From contig DBFWLO010000021.1 of assembly GCA_048465415.1 (NCBI GenBank), positions 62,001 through 126,000 of the forward strand: 64,000 bases of DNA. The letters run 5' to 3'. Position numbers and translations under genes: made by a program. Shown here piece by piece: positions 1 to 6,986 of the stretch. How positions within the stretch are numbered: position 1 is the first letter of the stretch; each line of letters starts with the position of its first letter. The stretch is from Scatosoma sp048465415 (GTDB taxonomy: Bacteria; Bacillota; Clostridia; Christensenellales; Borkfalkiaceae). The notes below the pieces were generated by a model. It did not search any database and was not told the origin of the DNA. It was given only the letters and a program-made list of their open reading frames with translations.

Positions 1-388
1 ACTGCGAACGCCCGTAAACGATTTGCAGGAACAATTCTCTCATCGCCGTATTGATCGCGTCGCACACAAGATCGGTGTTCAGCGCTTCCAAAGGCGTTTT
101 GCCGGGCAGAACTTCGGCAGCCATCGCCGCGGAATGCGTCATACCGGAACAGCCGATCGTCTCGATCAAAGCCTCCTGAATGATACCCTGCTTGATGTTC
201 AGGGTAAGTTTGCAGGCGCCCTGCTGAGGCGCGCACCAGCCCACGCCGTGCGTGAGGCCGCTGATGTCTCTGATCTCTTTCGCATGGATCCACTTTCCTT
301 CTTCGGGAATAGCGGAATTTTCATGACGAGTAACGCCCGCGCCTTTCGCAACGCAGTACATCCGTTCAACATCTTGTGATATTGTCAT
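1..388 (-). CDS. NifU-like iron-sulfur cluster assembly scaffold protein, 5' part
   Basis: Partial gene: the first 129 codons are present and the rest lies beyond the left edge. It starts at ATG 388 behind a GGAGGAA site. The translation contains WIHAKEIRDISGLTHGVGWC, CKLTLNIKQG, IGCSGMTHSAAMAAEVLPGK and INTAMRELFLQIVYGRSQ. I recognise this as the clostridial family annotated as iron-sulfur cluster assembly scaffold protein, usually found beside a 'GGGtGRT' protein. Cysteines in GWCAPQQGAC and GCSGM are the likely cluster ligands. By family knowledge it builds or carries Fe-S clusters in the cytoplasm. A promoter (TTGAAT-17-TATACT) lies 77-105 bases upstream. The family assignment is from memory of the conserved motifs, not from a search. 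Confidence 0.8.
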   Translation of the reverse strand, partial: MTISQDVERMYCVAKGAGVTRHENSAIPEEGKWIHAKEIRDISGLTHGVGWCAPQQGACKLTLNIKQGIIQEALIETIGCSGMTHSAAMAAEVLPGKTPLEALNTDLVCDAINTAMRELFLQIVYGRSQ

Positions 389-464
389 TGTGAAATTCCT
401 CCAAAAAATTTTGTTTCCGAAATTATAGCTTACAATTCTCAATAAATGGATTAAAACCTTATAC

Positions 465-493
465 AGTATAGCACATTCTTTCGAAAAATTCAA
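465..493 (-). promoter_or_regulatory. SigA-type promoter of the Fe-S scaffold gene
   Basis: On the minus strand TTGAAT (488-493) and TATACT (465-470) are separated by 17 bases, the ideal SigA spacing. The implied leader to ATG 388 is about 70 bases. Confidence 0.5.
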
Positions 494-544
494 CATCCGA
501 AACGCTCTTTTTTTCCTTTTCTTAAAAAATTTTACAAGCGCTGA

Positions 545-575
545 CAACTTTTCCGGCCTGCCACCGGAAAAGTTG
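545..575. repeat. Perfect 12-bp inverted repeat between two transcription units
   Basis: CAACTTTTCCGG (545-556) pairs perfectly with CCGGAAAAGTTG (564-575) around a 7-base loop. It sits between the sigK terminator and the scaffold-gene promoter. On the plus strand it is followed by TTTATA, so it could end plus-strand transcription or act as a back-up terminator. The function is inferred. Confidence 0.5.
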
Positions 576-588
576 TTTATACCTCCGC

Positions 589-622
589 AAAAAAAGACCG
601 CTTTCCATAAAGGAAAACAGCC
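589..622 (-). terminator. Rho-independent terminator of sigK
   Basis: Minus strand GGCTGTTTTCC, loop TTTAT, then GGAAAGCGGTC followed by seven T. The stem is complete if G-U pairs are allowed. It starts 11 bases after the sigK stop codon. Confidence 0.7.
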
Positions 623-632
623 TTTTCGCTTT

Positions 633-1334
633 TTACTCGAAAAAGTCCTCGGGGCGCAAGCGAAGACGCAACTTTTCGATCGCCCGCTTTTCAATGCGGG
701 AAATATACGAGCGGGAAATTTTCAACATTCTCGCCACCTCACGCTGCGGCAAAGGGACGCCTCCCTTTAAAGCATATCTCAGACATAGTACCGTATATTC
801 CCGCTCGCTCAATATCAGCCGGATCTGGCGAAGGAGTTTTTCCCTCTGCACCGAGTGCTCCACCTTGTCGAAAACGCAATCCTCCTTTTCAAAAAGCAGA
901 TCCATCAAAGTGAGCTCGTTTCCGTCCTTATCCGTTCCCACGGGATCGGACAAAGACAAATTGTTCTTATGTTTTTTATTCGTTCTGATCAGCATCAGAA
1001 TCTCGTTCTCGATACACCGCGCGGTGTATGTCGCAAGGGCGGTGCCGTGTCCCGGCTCGTAGGTATTGATGGCCTTGATGAGCCCTATGCTCCCCACCGA
1101 GATCAGATCGTCCGTTTCCGCCGCGCCCGTATATTTCTTGACGATATGCGCCACCAGCCGCATATTGTGCCGGATCAAAATATCCTTCGCTTCTTTGTCG
1201 CCCTTTCTTGCCAACGCGAGATATTTTTCCTCGTCTTCTTTGGACAACGGTTTCGGAAAAGAATTTTTCCCGCCGATTGCCCCCGTAAAAAACACGATTT
1301 TGCCGATAATCGCCCACAAAAAATCCAAAAACAT
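633..1334 (-). CDS. sigK: RNA polymerase sporulation sigma factor SigK
   Basis: 233 aa. It directs late mother-cell transcription during sporulation. The order is a hydrophobic N-terminal pro-region (residues about 1-22, FLWAIIGKIVFFTGAIGG), sigma region 2 with IRHNMRLVAHIVKKY, DLISVGSIGLIKAINTY and LATYTARCIENEIL, a DPVGTDKDGNELTLMDLL linker, and region 4 with a helix-turn-helix (VARMLKISRSYISRIEKRAI). The hydrophobic N-terminus matches pro-SigK, which in Bacillus is cleaved by SpoIVFB. The length fits the family, and there is no interruption by a skin-like element. It is a single-gene unit with its own terminator. The region upstream carries a possible SigE-type promoter. This is the best evidence in the window for a spore-former. 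Confidence 0.95.
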   Translation of the reverse strand: MFLDFLWAIIGKIVFFTGAIGGKNSFPKPLSKEDEEKYLALARKGDKEAKDILIRHNMRLVAHIVKKYTGAAETDDLISVGSIGLIKAINTYEPGHGTALATYTARCIENEILMLIRTNKKHKNNLSLSDPVGTDKDGNELTLMDLLFEKEDCVFDKVEHSVQREKLLRQIRLILSEREYTVLCLRYALKGGVPLPQREVARMLKISRSYISRIEKRAIEKLRLRLRPEDFFE

Positions 1335-1426
1335 ACGCCCACCGCCTGAAAATAGGAAAAACGCTCTTTCTTCCTCTCTCCTGCCGCGAAGAAAAGATCG
1401 CCGTGTCCCTAAAAATAAAGTACTCT

Positions 1427-1456
1427 ATCGTATGAGGTAGATTGTTTGTACTATAC
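1427..1456 (-). promoter_or_regulatory. Candidate SigE-type promoter for sigK
   Basis: On the minus strand GTATAGT (1450-1456) is followed 15 bases later by CATACGAT (1427-1434). The latter resembles the SigE -10 box known for mother-cell genes. SigE control of sigK is established in Bacillus. The match here is suggestive only. Confidence 0.3.
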
Positions 1457-1536
1457 CGACAAAACTTTTGTTTTTCAAAACTTTTTTCTCATTTTTCCGC
1501 ACATTTTTTGCTTCCCCGCACAATTACTTCGCCACG

Positions 1537-1581
1537 CATAATATATATGCGTGAAATAGTACGCGTGACATATATATTATG
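1537..1581. repeat. AT-rich dyad upstream of sigK
   Basis: Arms CATAATATATATG (1537-1549) and CATATATATTATG (1569-1581) are perfect inverted repeats of 13 bases. They flank a centre with two GCGTGA motifs. A further TAGTA/TACTA pair (1557-1561, 1588-1592) extends the symmetry. It lies between the sigK promoter region and the HD gene terminator. It may be a regulator site or a cruciform-forming spacer; no known site is recognised. Confidence 0.5.
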
Positions 1582-1610
1582 TCTGACATACTACGTAGGA
1601 GATATAATAA

Positions 1611-1635
1611 AAAAGAGAGCGCAGGCTCTCTTTTT
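1611..1635. terminator. Bidirectional terminator after the HD-domain gene
   Basis: GAGAGC (1615-1620), loop GCAG, then GCTCTC (1625-1630), with A-run on the left and T-run on the right, so it works in both directions. It touches the stop codon of the minus-strand HD gene. Confidence 0.8.
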
Positions 1636-2194
1636 AACGGTTTTTGATTTTTTCGAGCGTAATTCGGTTGCATTCTTGTTTCAACAAACGGGTATATTCT
1701 GAAAAAGAAGCGTATTTTTCTCCGTGCGTCAACTGCAAATCGTATTCCAGCGGCAACCAGGTCGAAACGTCGGCTTCGTTATGCTGGACGACCGCCTCTA
1801 ATTGGTCGAGAGCTTTATATAACTTAGCCTCCCCCGAAGCGAGAACCTGCATTTCCGTAAAGAGAGCCTGCAATTCCGTTCGATAGGGTTCGGGCAAGGC
1901 GTGGAGAAACTCATCGATCCTTTGTTGTTCCGTTTCTTCGTCGTCTTCCGTTTTTTCAAAACAGGGAATGTCGCCTGTGAACGCCTCTCCGATATCGTGG
2001 AAAAGGCACATCAGAATCACCCTCTGGATATCGAGTTCGGGGAATTCGTCTTTTACAAAATAAGCCATGACTGCCAGGCGATGAGAATGTTCCGCGACGC
2101 TTTCCGTCCTGCCGGAAGATGTAAACGAATGTCGGGTATTGTTTTTTAATTTTTCAAAGATATGGAGAAGGTCGAAATATTTAGGAATTTCCAT
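1634..2194 (-). CDS. HD-domain phosphohydrolase (YfbR/HDDC2-like 5'-deoxynucleotidase)
   Basis: 186 aa, cytoplasmic. The metal-binding HD motifs are in order: ESVAEHSHRLAVMAYF (first His), LMCLFHDIGEAFTGDIP (the HD pair) and KALDQLEAVVQHNE (distal Asp). The spacing and the GEAFTGDIP signature fit the YfbR/HDDC2 group, which removes the phosphate from deoxynucleoside 5'-monophosphates. It starts at ATG 2194 with GGAGG upstream. It is a monocistronic gene between rnpB and sigK with a strong terminator overlapping its stop. The substrate is inferred from family resemblance; other HD hydrolases of this size exist. Confidence 0.85.
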   Translation of the reverse strand: MEIPKYFDLLHIFEKLKNNTRHSFTSSGRTESVAEHSHRLAVMAYFVKDEFPELDIQRVILMCLFHDIGEAFTGDIPCFEKTEDDEETEQQRIDEFLHALPEPYRTELQALFTEMQVLASGEAKLYKALDQLEAVVQHNEADVSTWLPLEYDLQLTHGEKYASFSEYTRLLKQECNRITLEKIKNR

Positions 2195-2277
2195 ACTTTT
2201 CCTCCGTTTTGTTCGATCGGGAATCTGCGCGGAATCGCGTGAAACGTTGCGCGTGGAACGTTTTCTGAATATGCCGC

Positions 2278-2306
2278 AAAAAACAAAATCCGGTTATTCA
2301 CCGGAA
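2278..2306 (-). terminator. Terminator of the RNase P RNA gene
   Basis: Minus strand CCGGTGAATAACCGG hairpin (2291-2305) followed by ATTTTGTTTTTTG, 15 bases beyond the 3' end of the RNase P RNA. Confidence 0.6.
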
Positions 2307-2320
2307 GTTTTTAAAATCAA

Positions 2321-2676
2321 AGGATTTGAGTCTGTCTGTAAGCCGAGTTCTGTCGTGTACGGTCATCTATCTAGACTTGCCGTCGCCGGCAAGTTCAAGC
2401 GATATTCACGGTACCTGCCGGACGGACCGCCCTATGTGGCAGGCACCCAATCTTGCAGCGGGTGGGGTTTACATGGCATACCGCGTTACCGCAGTATCGG
2501 TGAGCTCTTACCTCGCCTTTCCATCCTTACAGAGCGAAAGCTCTGCGGTTTATTTCTGTTGCACTGTCCTTGAAGTCGCCTTCACCTGACGTTATCAGGC
2601 ACCCTGTCCTATGCTGCTCGGACTTTCCTCATGGTTCCAAAGAACCCCGCGACCGTATAACAAACTCAAATCCTTA
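2321..2676 (-). ncRNA. rnpB: RNase P RNA, bacterial type A
   Basis: The catalytic RNA that matures tRNA 5' ends. The minus strand carries the invariant GAGGAAAGTCCGAGC near its 5' end and ACAGAACTCGGCTTACAGACA near its 3' end. The ends AAGGATTTGAGT and ACTCAAATCCTT pair to form helix P1 and define the limits. Length about 356 nt, normal for the family. A TATAAT box (2680-2685) sits just upstream of the 5' end; no good -35 box is seen. Open reading frames crossing this segment are not genes. Confidence 0.95.
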
Positions 2677-2765
2677 TATATTATAGCACATCTTACGGAA
2701 AAAGTATTGCTTTTTTAACGAAAAAATAGTAAAATGTAAGTAGAAATTTTTTGAAGGAATCAAAT

Positions 2766-4172
2766 ATGAAAAAAACCAAAATTGTCTGCACCTTAGGCCC
2801 GGCGAGCGAAACAAAAGAAATCATCTCCGCAATGGCGGACGCGGGCATGAACGTCGTCCGGCTCAATTTCTCCCACGGGACGCACGCGGAGCATGCCGAA
2901 AAGATCAAGACGGTGAAAGAAGTGCGGGAAGAAAAGCACATTCCTCTTCCCATTATGCTGGACACGAAAGGTCCGGAATTCAGAATCAAGACTTTTCAGG
3001 ACGGAAAGGTGGCTTTGAAGGAAGGCGATACCTTTCGTTTTACGACCGAAGACATCGTAGGCGACAACACGCGCGTAGGCGTATCTTATGCCGACCTTTG
3101 CAAAGAAATGCACCCGGGAGATAAAATTTTACTCAACAACGGACTCATGGTATTCCGGGTGAAAGAAGTTAAGGCGCCGGACGTGATCTGCGACGTAGAG
3201 TCTAACGGCGAGCTCTCCAACCGCAAATCCATGTTTTTCCCGGAAAAAGAACTCAACCTCGTTTTTCTTTCCGAACAGGATAAAGCGGATCTCTTATTCG
3301 GAATCGAACACGGCGTGGATTTCGTCGCTCTTTCTTTTGTCTCCAAAGCGCAAAACGTTTTAGACGCGAGAAAGTTCCTCGACGAAAACGGCGGCGGGCA
3401 CATAGACATCATCGCCAAAATCGAAAATCGAGCGGGCGTCAGAAATTTGAGCGAGATTATGAAAGTCTCAGACGGAATCATGGTCGCGCGCGGCGATCTG
3501 GGCGTAGAGATTCCCTACGAAGAACTCCCCGATATTCAGAAAGCCATGATCACCAACTGCCGCATCTACGGGAAGCGCGTGATCACCGCCACGGAAATGC
3601 TCGAATCGATGATCTACAATGCCCGCCCCACGCGCGCGGAAATTTCCGACGTCGCCAACGCCGTCTACGACGGCACCTCCGCCGTTATGCTTTCGGGCGA
3701 GACCGCGGCAGGCTCTTTCCCCGTGGAATCCGTCAACGCGATGGCAAAAATCGTCGCCCGGGCGGAAAATAACGTCGAATACATGCAGGCGATTGACCAT
3801 TACGCGATTAAAAATTCCTCCGAAGCCCTTTCACATTCCGCCTGTACGTTAGCGAAGGATCTGAACGCGAAAGCGATCGTGGTCTGCACGCGTACGGGCG
3901 CGACGGCGCGCATGGTCTCCCGGTTCCGGCCGCTGCTTCCCATTATCGGGCTGACGACCGACGAACGCGCTTACCGGAAGCTGGCGCTCAGCTGGGGCGT
4001 GATGCCGGCCATGGCGGACGAATACAGTTCGGTGGACATTCTTTTCTATTTCGCCAAATTAGCCGCCAGAAAGAGCGGACTCGTCAAAAAAGGCGATACG
4101 ATCGTTATTACCGGCGGTACGCCCAACGGTAAGAGCGGCAATTCAAGCCTTATCAACGTCGAAACGATTTAA
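2766..4172 (+). CDS. pyk: Pyruvate kinase
   Basis: 468 aa. It transfers phosphate from phosphoenolpyruvate to ADP in the last step of glycolysis. The start is ATG 2766, with GAAGGAA 7 bases upstream; an in-frame TTG 15 bases earlier lies in this ribosome binding site and is rejected. Motifs include KIVCTLGPASE at the N-terminus, NVVRLNFSHG, LDTKGPEFR, ALSFVSKAQNV, IIAKIENRAGV (active-site Lys and Glu), MVARGDLGVEIP, ITATEMLESM and PTRAEISDVANAVYDGTSAVMLSGETA. The C-terminal allosteric domain ends with GDTIVITGGTPNGKSGN. It lacks the extra C-terminal PEP-utiliser domain found in some Bacilli. A TTGCTT box lies upstream. It is monocistronic, followed by a terminator. Confidence 0.97.
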   Translation: MKKTKIVCTLGPASETKEIISAMADAGMNVVRLNFSHGTHAEHAEKIKTVKEVREEKHIPLPIMLDTKGPEFRIKTFQDGKVALKEGDTFRFTTEDIVGDNTRVGVSYADLCKEMHPGDKILLNNGLMVFRVKEVKAPDVICDVESNGELSNRKSMFFPEKELNLVFLSEQDKADLLFGIEHGVDFVALSFVSKAQNVLDARKFLDENGGGHIDIIAKIENRAGVRNLSEIMKVSDGIMVARGDLGVEIPYEELPDIQKAMITNCRIYGKRVITATEMLESMIYNARPTRAEISDVANAVYDGTSAVMLSGETAAGSFPVESVNAMAKIVARAENNVEYMQAIDHYAIKNSSEALSHSACTLAKDLNAKAIVVCTRTGATARMVSRFRPLLPIIGLTTDERAYRKLALSWGVMPAMADEYSSVDILFYFAKLAARKSGLVKKGDTIVITGGTPNGKSGNSSLINVETI

Positions 4173-4177
4173 TCGAA

Positions 4178-4207
4178 ATACCCCCGCGGACATATCCGTG
4201 GGGGTAT
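4178..4207. terminator. Shared terminator between pyk and the converging LRR gene
   Basis: ATACCCCCGCGGA (4178-4190) pairs with TCCGTGGGGGTAT (4195-4207), one G-U pair, loop CATA, then TATTTT. It lies between two converging genes. Confidence 0.8.
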
Positions 4208-4224
4208 TATTTTCTCAGTATGTT

Positions 4225-6099
4225 TTATTCAACGATAGTTCCCGATTTATCCAGAGATCCGTCCGAACAGACAACGACGTAATCTCCCGTGTTTCTGTCC
4301 CAATCCCGGCCTTTTTTAATTGCTTTCCACTCAGCGATAGTACCCGCAAAATTTATGCGGATCAGTTTTGAGCAATTTTCAAATGCCGCAAATTGAATTT
4401 CCGCAACCGTCGCAGGTATATCGACGGAGACGATTGCACAGCCGGCAAACGCTTCGTATTTTATCTGCGTGACACCCGAAGGAATGGAACTGTTTTTACA
4501 ACCGGTCCACAATTCGGTCCCCTGAATGAGGCAATTTCCGCTGCCGGAATAATAGGGATTGCCCTCTTCCACCACGATGGATTCCAGTTCCGTACACCCG
4601 TCGAACGCGCTTTTCCCGATGGAGATTACACAGGCGGGAATATACACGTTTTTTATCTTGCTGTTGCTGAACGCGCCGTCCTGAATCTGCGTTACGCTTC
4701 CGTCGGTCGGAATGACGCTCGTCGTACACCCTCGAATCAACTTTTCTTGCTCTGTTTCAATCAGGCAATTATTGGCACTATGAAAATATTTGTTGTTTTT
4801 GTCAACGACAATACTTTCCAGTCCGCCGCAATCAGCGAAAGACATAATATCTATTTTTGCAATATACGGGGAAATTTCTATCTTACGAAGCCGGGAATTT
4901 TCGCCGAACGCCCAAGAACCAATCTCCGTAACGCTGTCGTCCTGCGGGAATGTACTGCCCGTGCAGCCGATCAGAAGTTTTTTGGCGTTGGTCTCTATGA
5001 TACAATTTCCGCTCGAATGATAGACGGGATTTCCCGCGCTCACGACGATACTCATCAGATCGTCGCAGCCCGTAAATGCGTTATGATTGATGGAAGTCGT
5101 TGCGGCGGGAATCTCGATTGCCCGCAACGATTTACAGTTATAGAAGGCATGCGAGGAAAGCGTCTGCAAAGACGCGGGAAACTCCACCTTTTTCAGCGAT
5201 TCACAGTCTTCAAAAGCCCCGTAATTGACGTATTTCAGACTGTCCGGCAAACTGATCTCGCCAAGCGAGGCACAACCTTGAAAAGCGCTGGCGCCGATGT
5301 TTTCCAGTGGACAGTTCTGTCCGAATTCTACGCTTTTAAGCGCCGTGCAGCGATAAAACGTACTGTTCGAAATATCTTTTAATATCCCATTCTCCTCAAA
5401 AACCACCGATTCAAGCGCCGTACATTCCCGAAACACACCATTCCCTTGCAGTTTCACAATCGTTTTGGGAAGAAACAAGGTCTTTAAAGCAGTGCACCGC
5501 AAAAAAGCCTCGCTATGAACGGTCAGCGCTCCGCTTCCGAATTCGAGTTCCGTCAGAGCGGAACACCCTGCAAAAGCGGCGCTGCCTATGGTTGCCAAAC
5601 TATCCGGAAAAATGATCGAAGTGATATAATCGTTTTTATAAAATGCGTTTCTTTCTATGCCCGTCACGGGAAGTCCTTTATATGTTTCGGGAATACAAAG
5701 CTCCGCGTCGGTGTTTTCGCCGCAGCCGGAAACCTGATATGTTTCGCCGGAACGGATATATTCCAGATCTTTGGGCTCCTCCCGTCCGCAAAATTCGCAT
5801 ATCCCGTTCCGATAGGAATGTGCGCCCGGTTTTGTTTCCCGCAATTCAAAATGTTCGGAATTATCCTTACAAGTTCTTTTTTCCACCGTTTTTTCCTGGC
5901 AATTCTGCGCAGGTTTATATATCTCCCATTCTCCCCACGCACAGATATGCGTCGGGGAATCGTCCGGAACAGACTCGCTCAGCGAACTCTCCGAATCCGA
6001 AACTTCTCCCGTACTTCCGCAGCCGGCGGAAAAAATACCTATGCCGAACGATAAGACGGTGACAAAAAAAATACCTGCGATCTTCTTTACTTTTTTCAT
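4225..6099 (-). CDS. BspA-type leucine-rich-repeat surface lipoprotein
   Basis: 624 aa. A lipoprotein signal (MKKVKKIAGIFFVTVLSFG, then FSAGCG with Cys 27) anchors it outside the membrane. Residues 29-45 are a Ser/Asp-rich linker, and about 50-110 a small Cys-containing region (CEFCGREEP). From about 115 there are at least 15 copies of the BspA/Treponema LRR_5 unit, e.g. IGSAAFAGCSALTELEFGSG, ISNSTFYRCTALKSVEF and VNYGAFEDCESLKKVEFPAS. Such proteins are common in gut bacteria and are thought to mediate binding; the ligand is unknown. No operon partner. Promoter TTGCTT-18-TATAAT upstream. The near-identical repeats make the locus prone to recombination. Confidence 0.85.
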   Translation of the reverse strand: MKKVKKIAGIFFVTVLSFGIGIFSAGCGSTGEVSDSESSLSESVPDDSPTHICAWGEWEIYKPAQNCQEKTVEKRTCKDNSEHFELRETKPGAHSYRNGICEFCGREEPKDLEYIRSGETYQVSGCGENTDAELCIPETYKGLPVTGIERNAFYKNDYITSIIFPDSLATIGSAAFAGCSALTELEFGSGALTVHSEAFLRCTALKTLFLPKTIVKLQGNGVFRECTALESVVFEENGILKDISNSTFYRCTALKSVEFGQNCPLENIGASAFQGCASLGEISLPDSLKYVNYGAFEDCESLKKVEFPASLQTLSSHAFYNCKSLRAIEIPAATTSINHNAFTGCDDLMSIVVSAGNPVYHSSGNCIIETNAKKLLIGCTGSTFPQDDSVTEIGSWAFGENSRLRKIEISPYIAKIDIMSFADCGGLESIVVDKNNKYFHSANNCLIETEQEKLIRGCTTSVIPTDGSVTQIQDGAFSNSKIKNVYIPACVISIGKSAFDGCTELESIVVEEGNPYYSGSGNCLIQGTELWTGCKNSSIPSGVTQIKYEAFAGCAIVSVDIPATVAEIQFAAFENCSKLIRINFAGTIAEWKAIKKGRDWDRNTGDYVVVCSDGSLDKSGTIVE

Positions 6100-6129
6100 T
6101 CTTTAACGCCTCACACTTTTACTGTATTC

Positions 6130-6159
6130 ATTATATCATAAGAATGATAAAAAAAGCAA
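6130..6159 (-). promoter_or_regulatory. SigA-type promoter of the LRR lipoprotein
   Basis: Minus strand TTGCTT (6154-6159), 18-base spacer, TATAAT (6130-6135), about 30 bases before the start codon. Confidence 0.6.
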
Positions 6160-6201
6160 GAGAAATCTTACCGAGGCTTGCGTTCTCCGAATGTTTGTGA
6201 T

Positions 6202-6306
6202 ATGACAGGAATCAGATTTGAAAAGGAGGTTTTAACGATCAACAAACGCGGTACAGGCGTCATTTATCTGCTCTGGGCAGAGGTCGAAGAGCATCAAAAA
6301 AAGTAA
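6202..6306 (+). CDS. Possible 34-aa peptide (doubtful)
   Basis: ATG 6202 opens a 34-codon frame ending in RGTGVIYLLWAEVEEHQKK. A perfect AAGGAGG sits inside it at 6223-6229, seven bases before ATC 6238, which is in the same frame and could be an unusual start giving 22 residues. The frame is followed by a hairpin (AAGGCGTTT/AAATGCCTT) and then the strong terminator at 6374. It sits alone in the 335-base gap between two minus-strand genes. I see no homologue, and chance is a real possibility. Confidence 0.2.
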   Translation: MTGIRFEKEVLTINKRGTGVIYLLWAEVEEHQKK

Positions 6307-6373
6307 GGCGTTTATGCGAAAAAATGCCTTATTCTCATTGGCGGAATTTTCGATTCCGAATATATCTTGAATT

Positions 6374-6416
6374 GTTGAAAAAAGATTTCCGGGCTTTTCG
6401 GGAATCTTTTTTCAAC
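6374..6416. terminator. Bidirectional terminator after the exonuclease gene
   Basis: GTTGAAAAAAGATT (6374-6387) pairs perfectly with AATCTTTTTTCAAC (6403-6416); inner bases TCCGGG/TTCGGGA continue the stem. T-rich on both strands. Confidence 0.85.
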
Positions 6417-6434
6417 GAAAACTTACGCCAAATT

Positions 6435-6986
6435 TTAAAGTTTTATATAGGCCTCTAAACTATGCCGCAATAGCGCCATAATATTCAGTTCGTCCAACGC
6501 ATCGAGAAGCGCATTATGCGTTTCAAAGTATCTGGGATCGTCGGACAACAGGCGCAGCATGGTTTCGACGCTGTAACCGCGCTTTAACCGCCCCGTACAA
6601 TAGCATTCCGCGGTGTCCGGAATTTTAGGATTGTATTGACGATATGCCGCCAACCGTATAATATCGTACCAGTCTAAATGGGACAATTCGGGAAGATGTC
6701 TATGGTCAAAACACGCGTTATATGCAAAAACGGAGAATGCTTCGTTTCTTTCAAAACAACTCAGCAAGTCCGCAATCGCTTCCGCCCGACCGCATTTGAT
6801 CGTATATTTGTCTTCTTTCAATAATAACTGCGACGAAAACATACCGCCCACCAAATATTCGGGCGCTATCACATAATATTTAGACTCCACCGGCCGAAAA
6901 GTTTGCGCATCGGCAATCACCGCGCCGATAGACATGATCTCATCGCGCCAATTCGTTTCGGTATCGATGACTACGAATTTTTTCAT
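6435..6986 (-). CDS. DEDDh-type 3'-5' exonuclease (RNase T / DnaQ fold)
   Basis: 183 aa. Motif Exo I is FVVIDTETNW at residues 4-13 (Asp, Glu). Exo II is in FAYNACFDHRHLPEL at about 88-102 (Asp). Exo III is ETHNALLDALDEL at about 155-167 with the His-x4-Asp spacing of the DEDDh class. These residues bind the two metal ions for 3'-5' nucleotide removal. Its ATG overlaps the TGA of the helicase gene (ATGA), so the two are translationally coupled and probably act on the same DNA or RNA. The protein lacks polymerase domains. It could trim ends exposed by the helicase. Substrate unknown. Confidence 0.8.
   Translation of the reverse strand: MKKFVVIDTETNWRDEIMSIGAVIADAQTFRPVESKYYVIAPEYLVGGMFSSQLLLKEDKYTIKCGRAEAIADLLSCFERNEAFSVFAYNACFDHRHLPELSHLDWYDIIRLAAYRQYNPKIPDTAECYCTGRLKRGYSVETMLRLLSDDPRYFETHNALLDALDELNIMALLRHSLEAYIKL

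Noticed and set aside
633..1334. A skin-like interruption of sigK
   Set aside because: The reading frame is continuous from the pro-region to sigma region 4.
2326..2589. Open frames across the RNase P RNA
   Set aside because: The conserved RNase P core and P1 helix explain this segment; the frames are chance.
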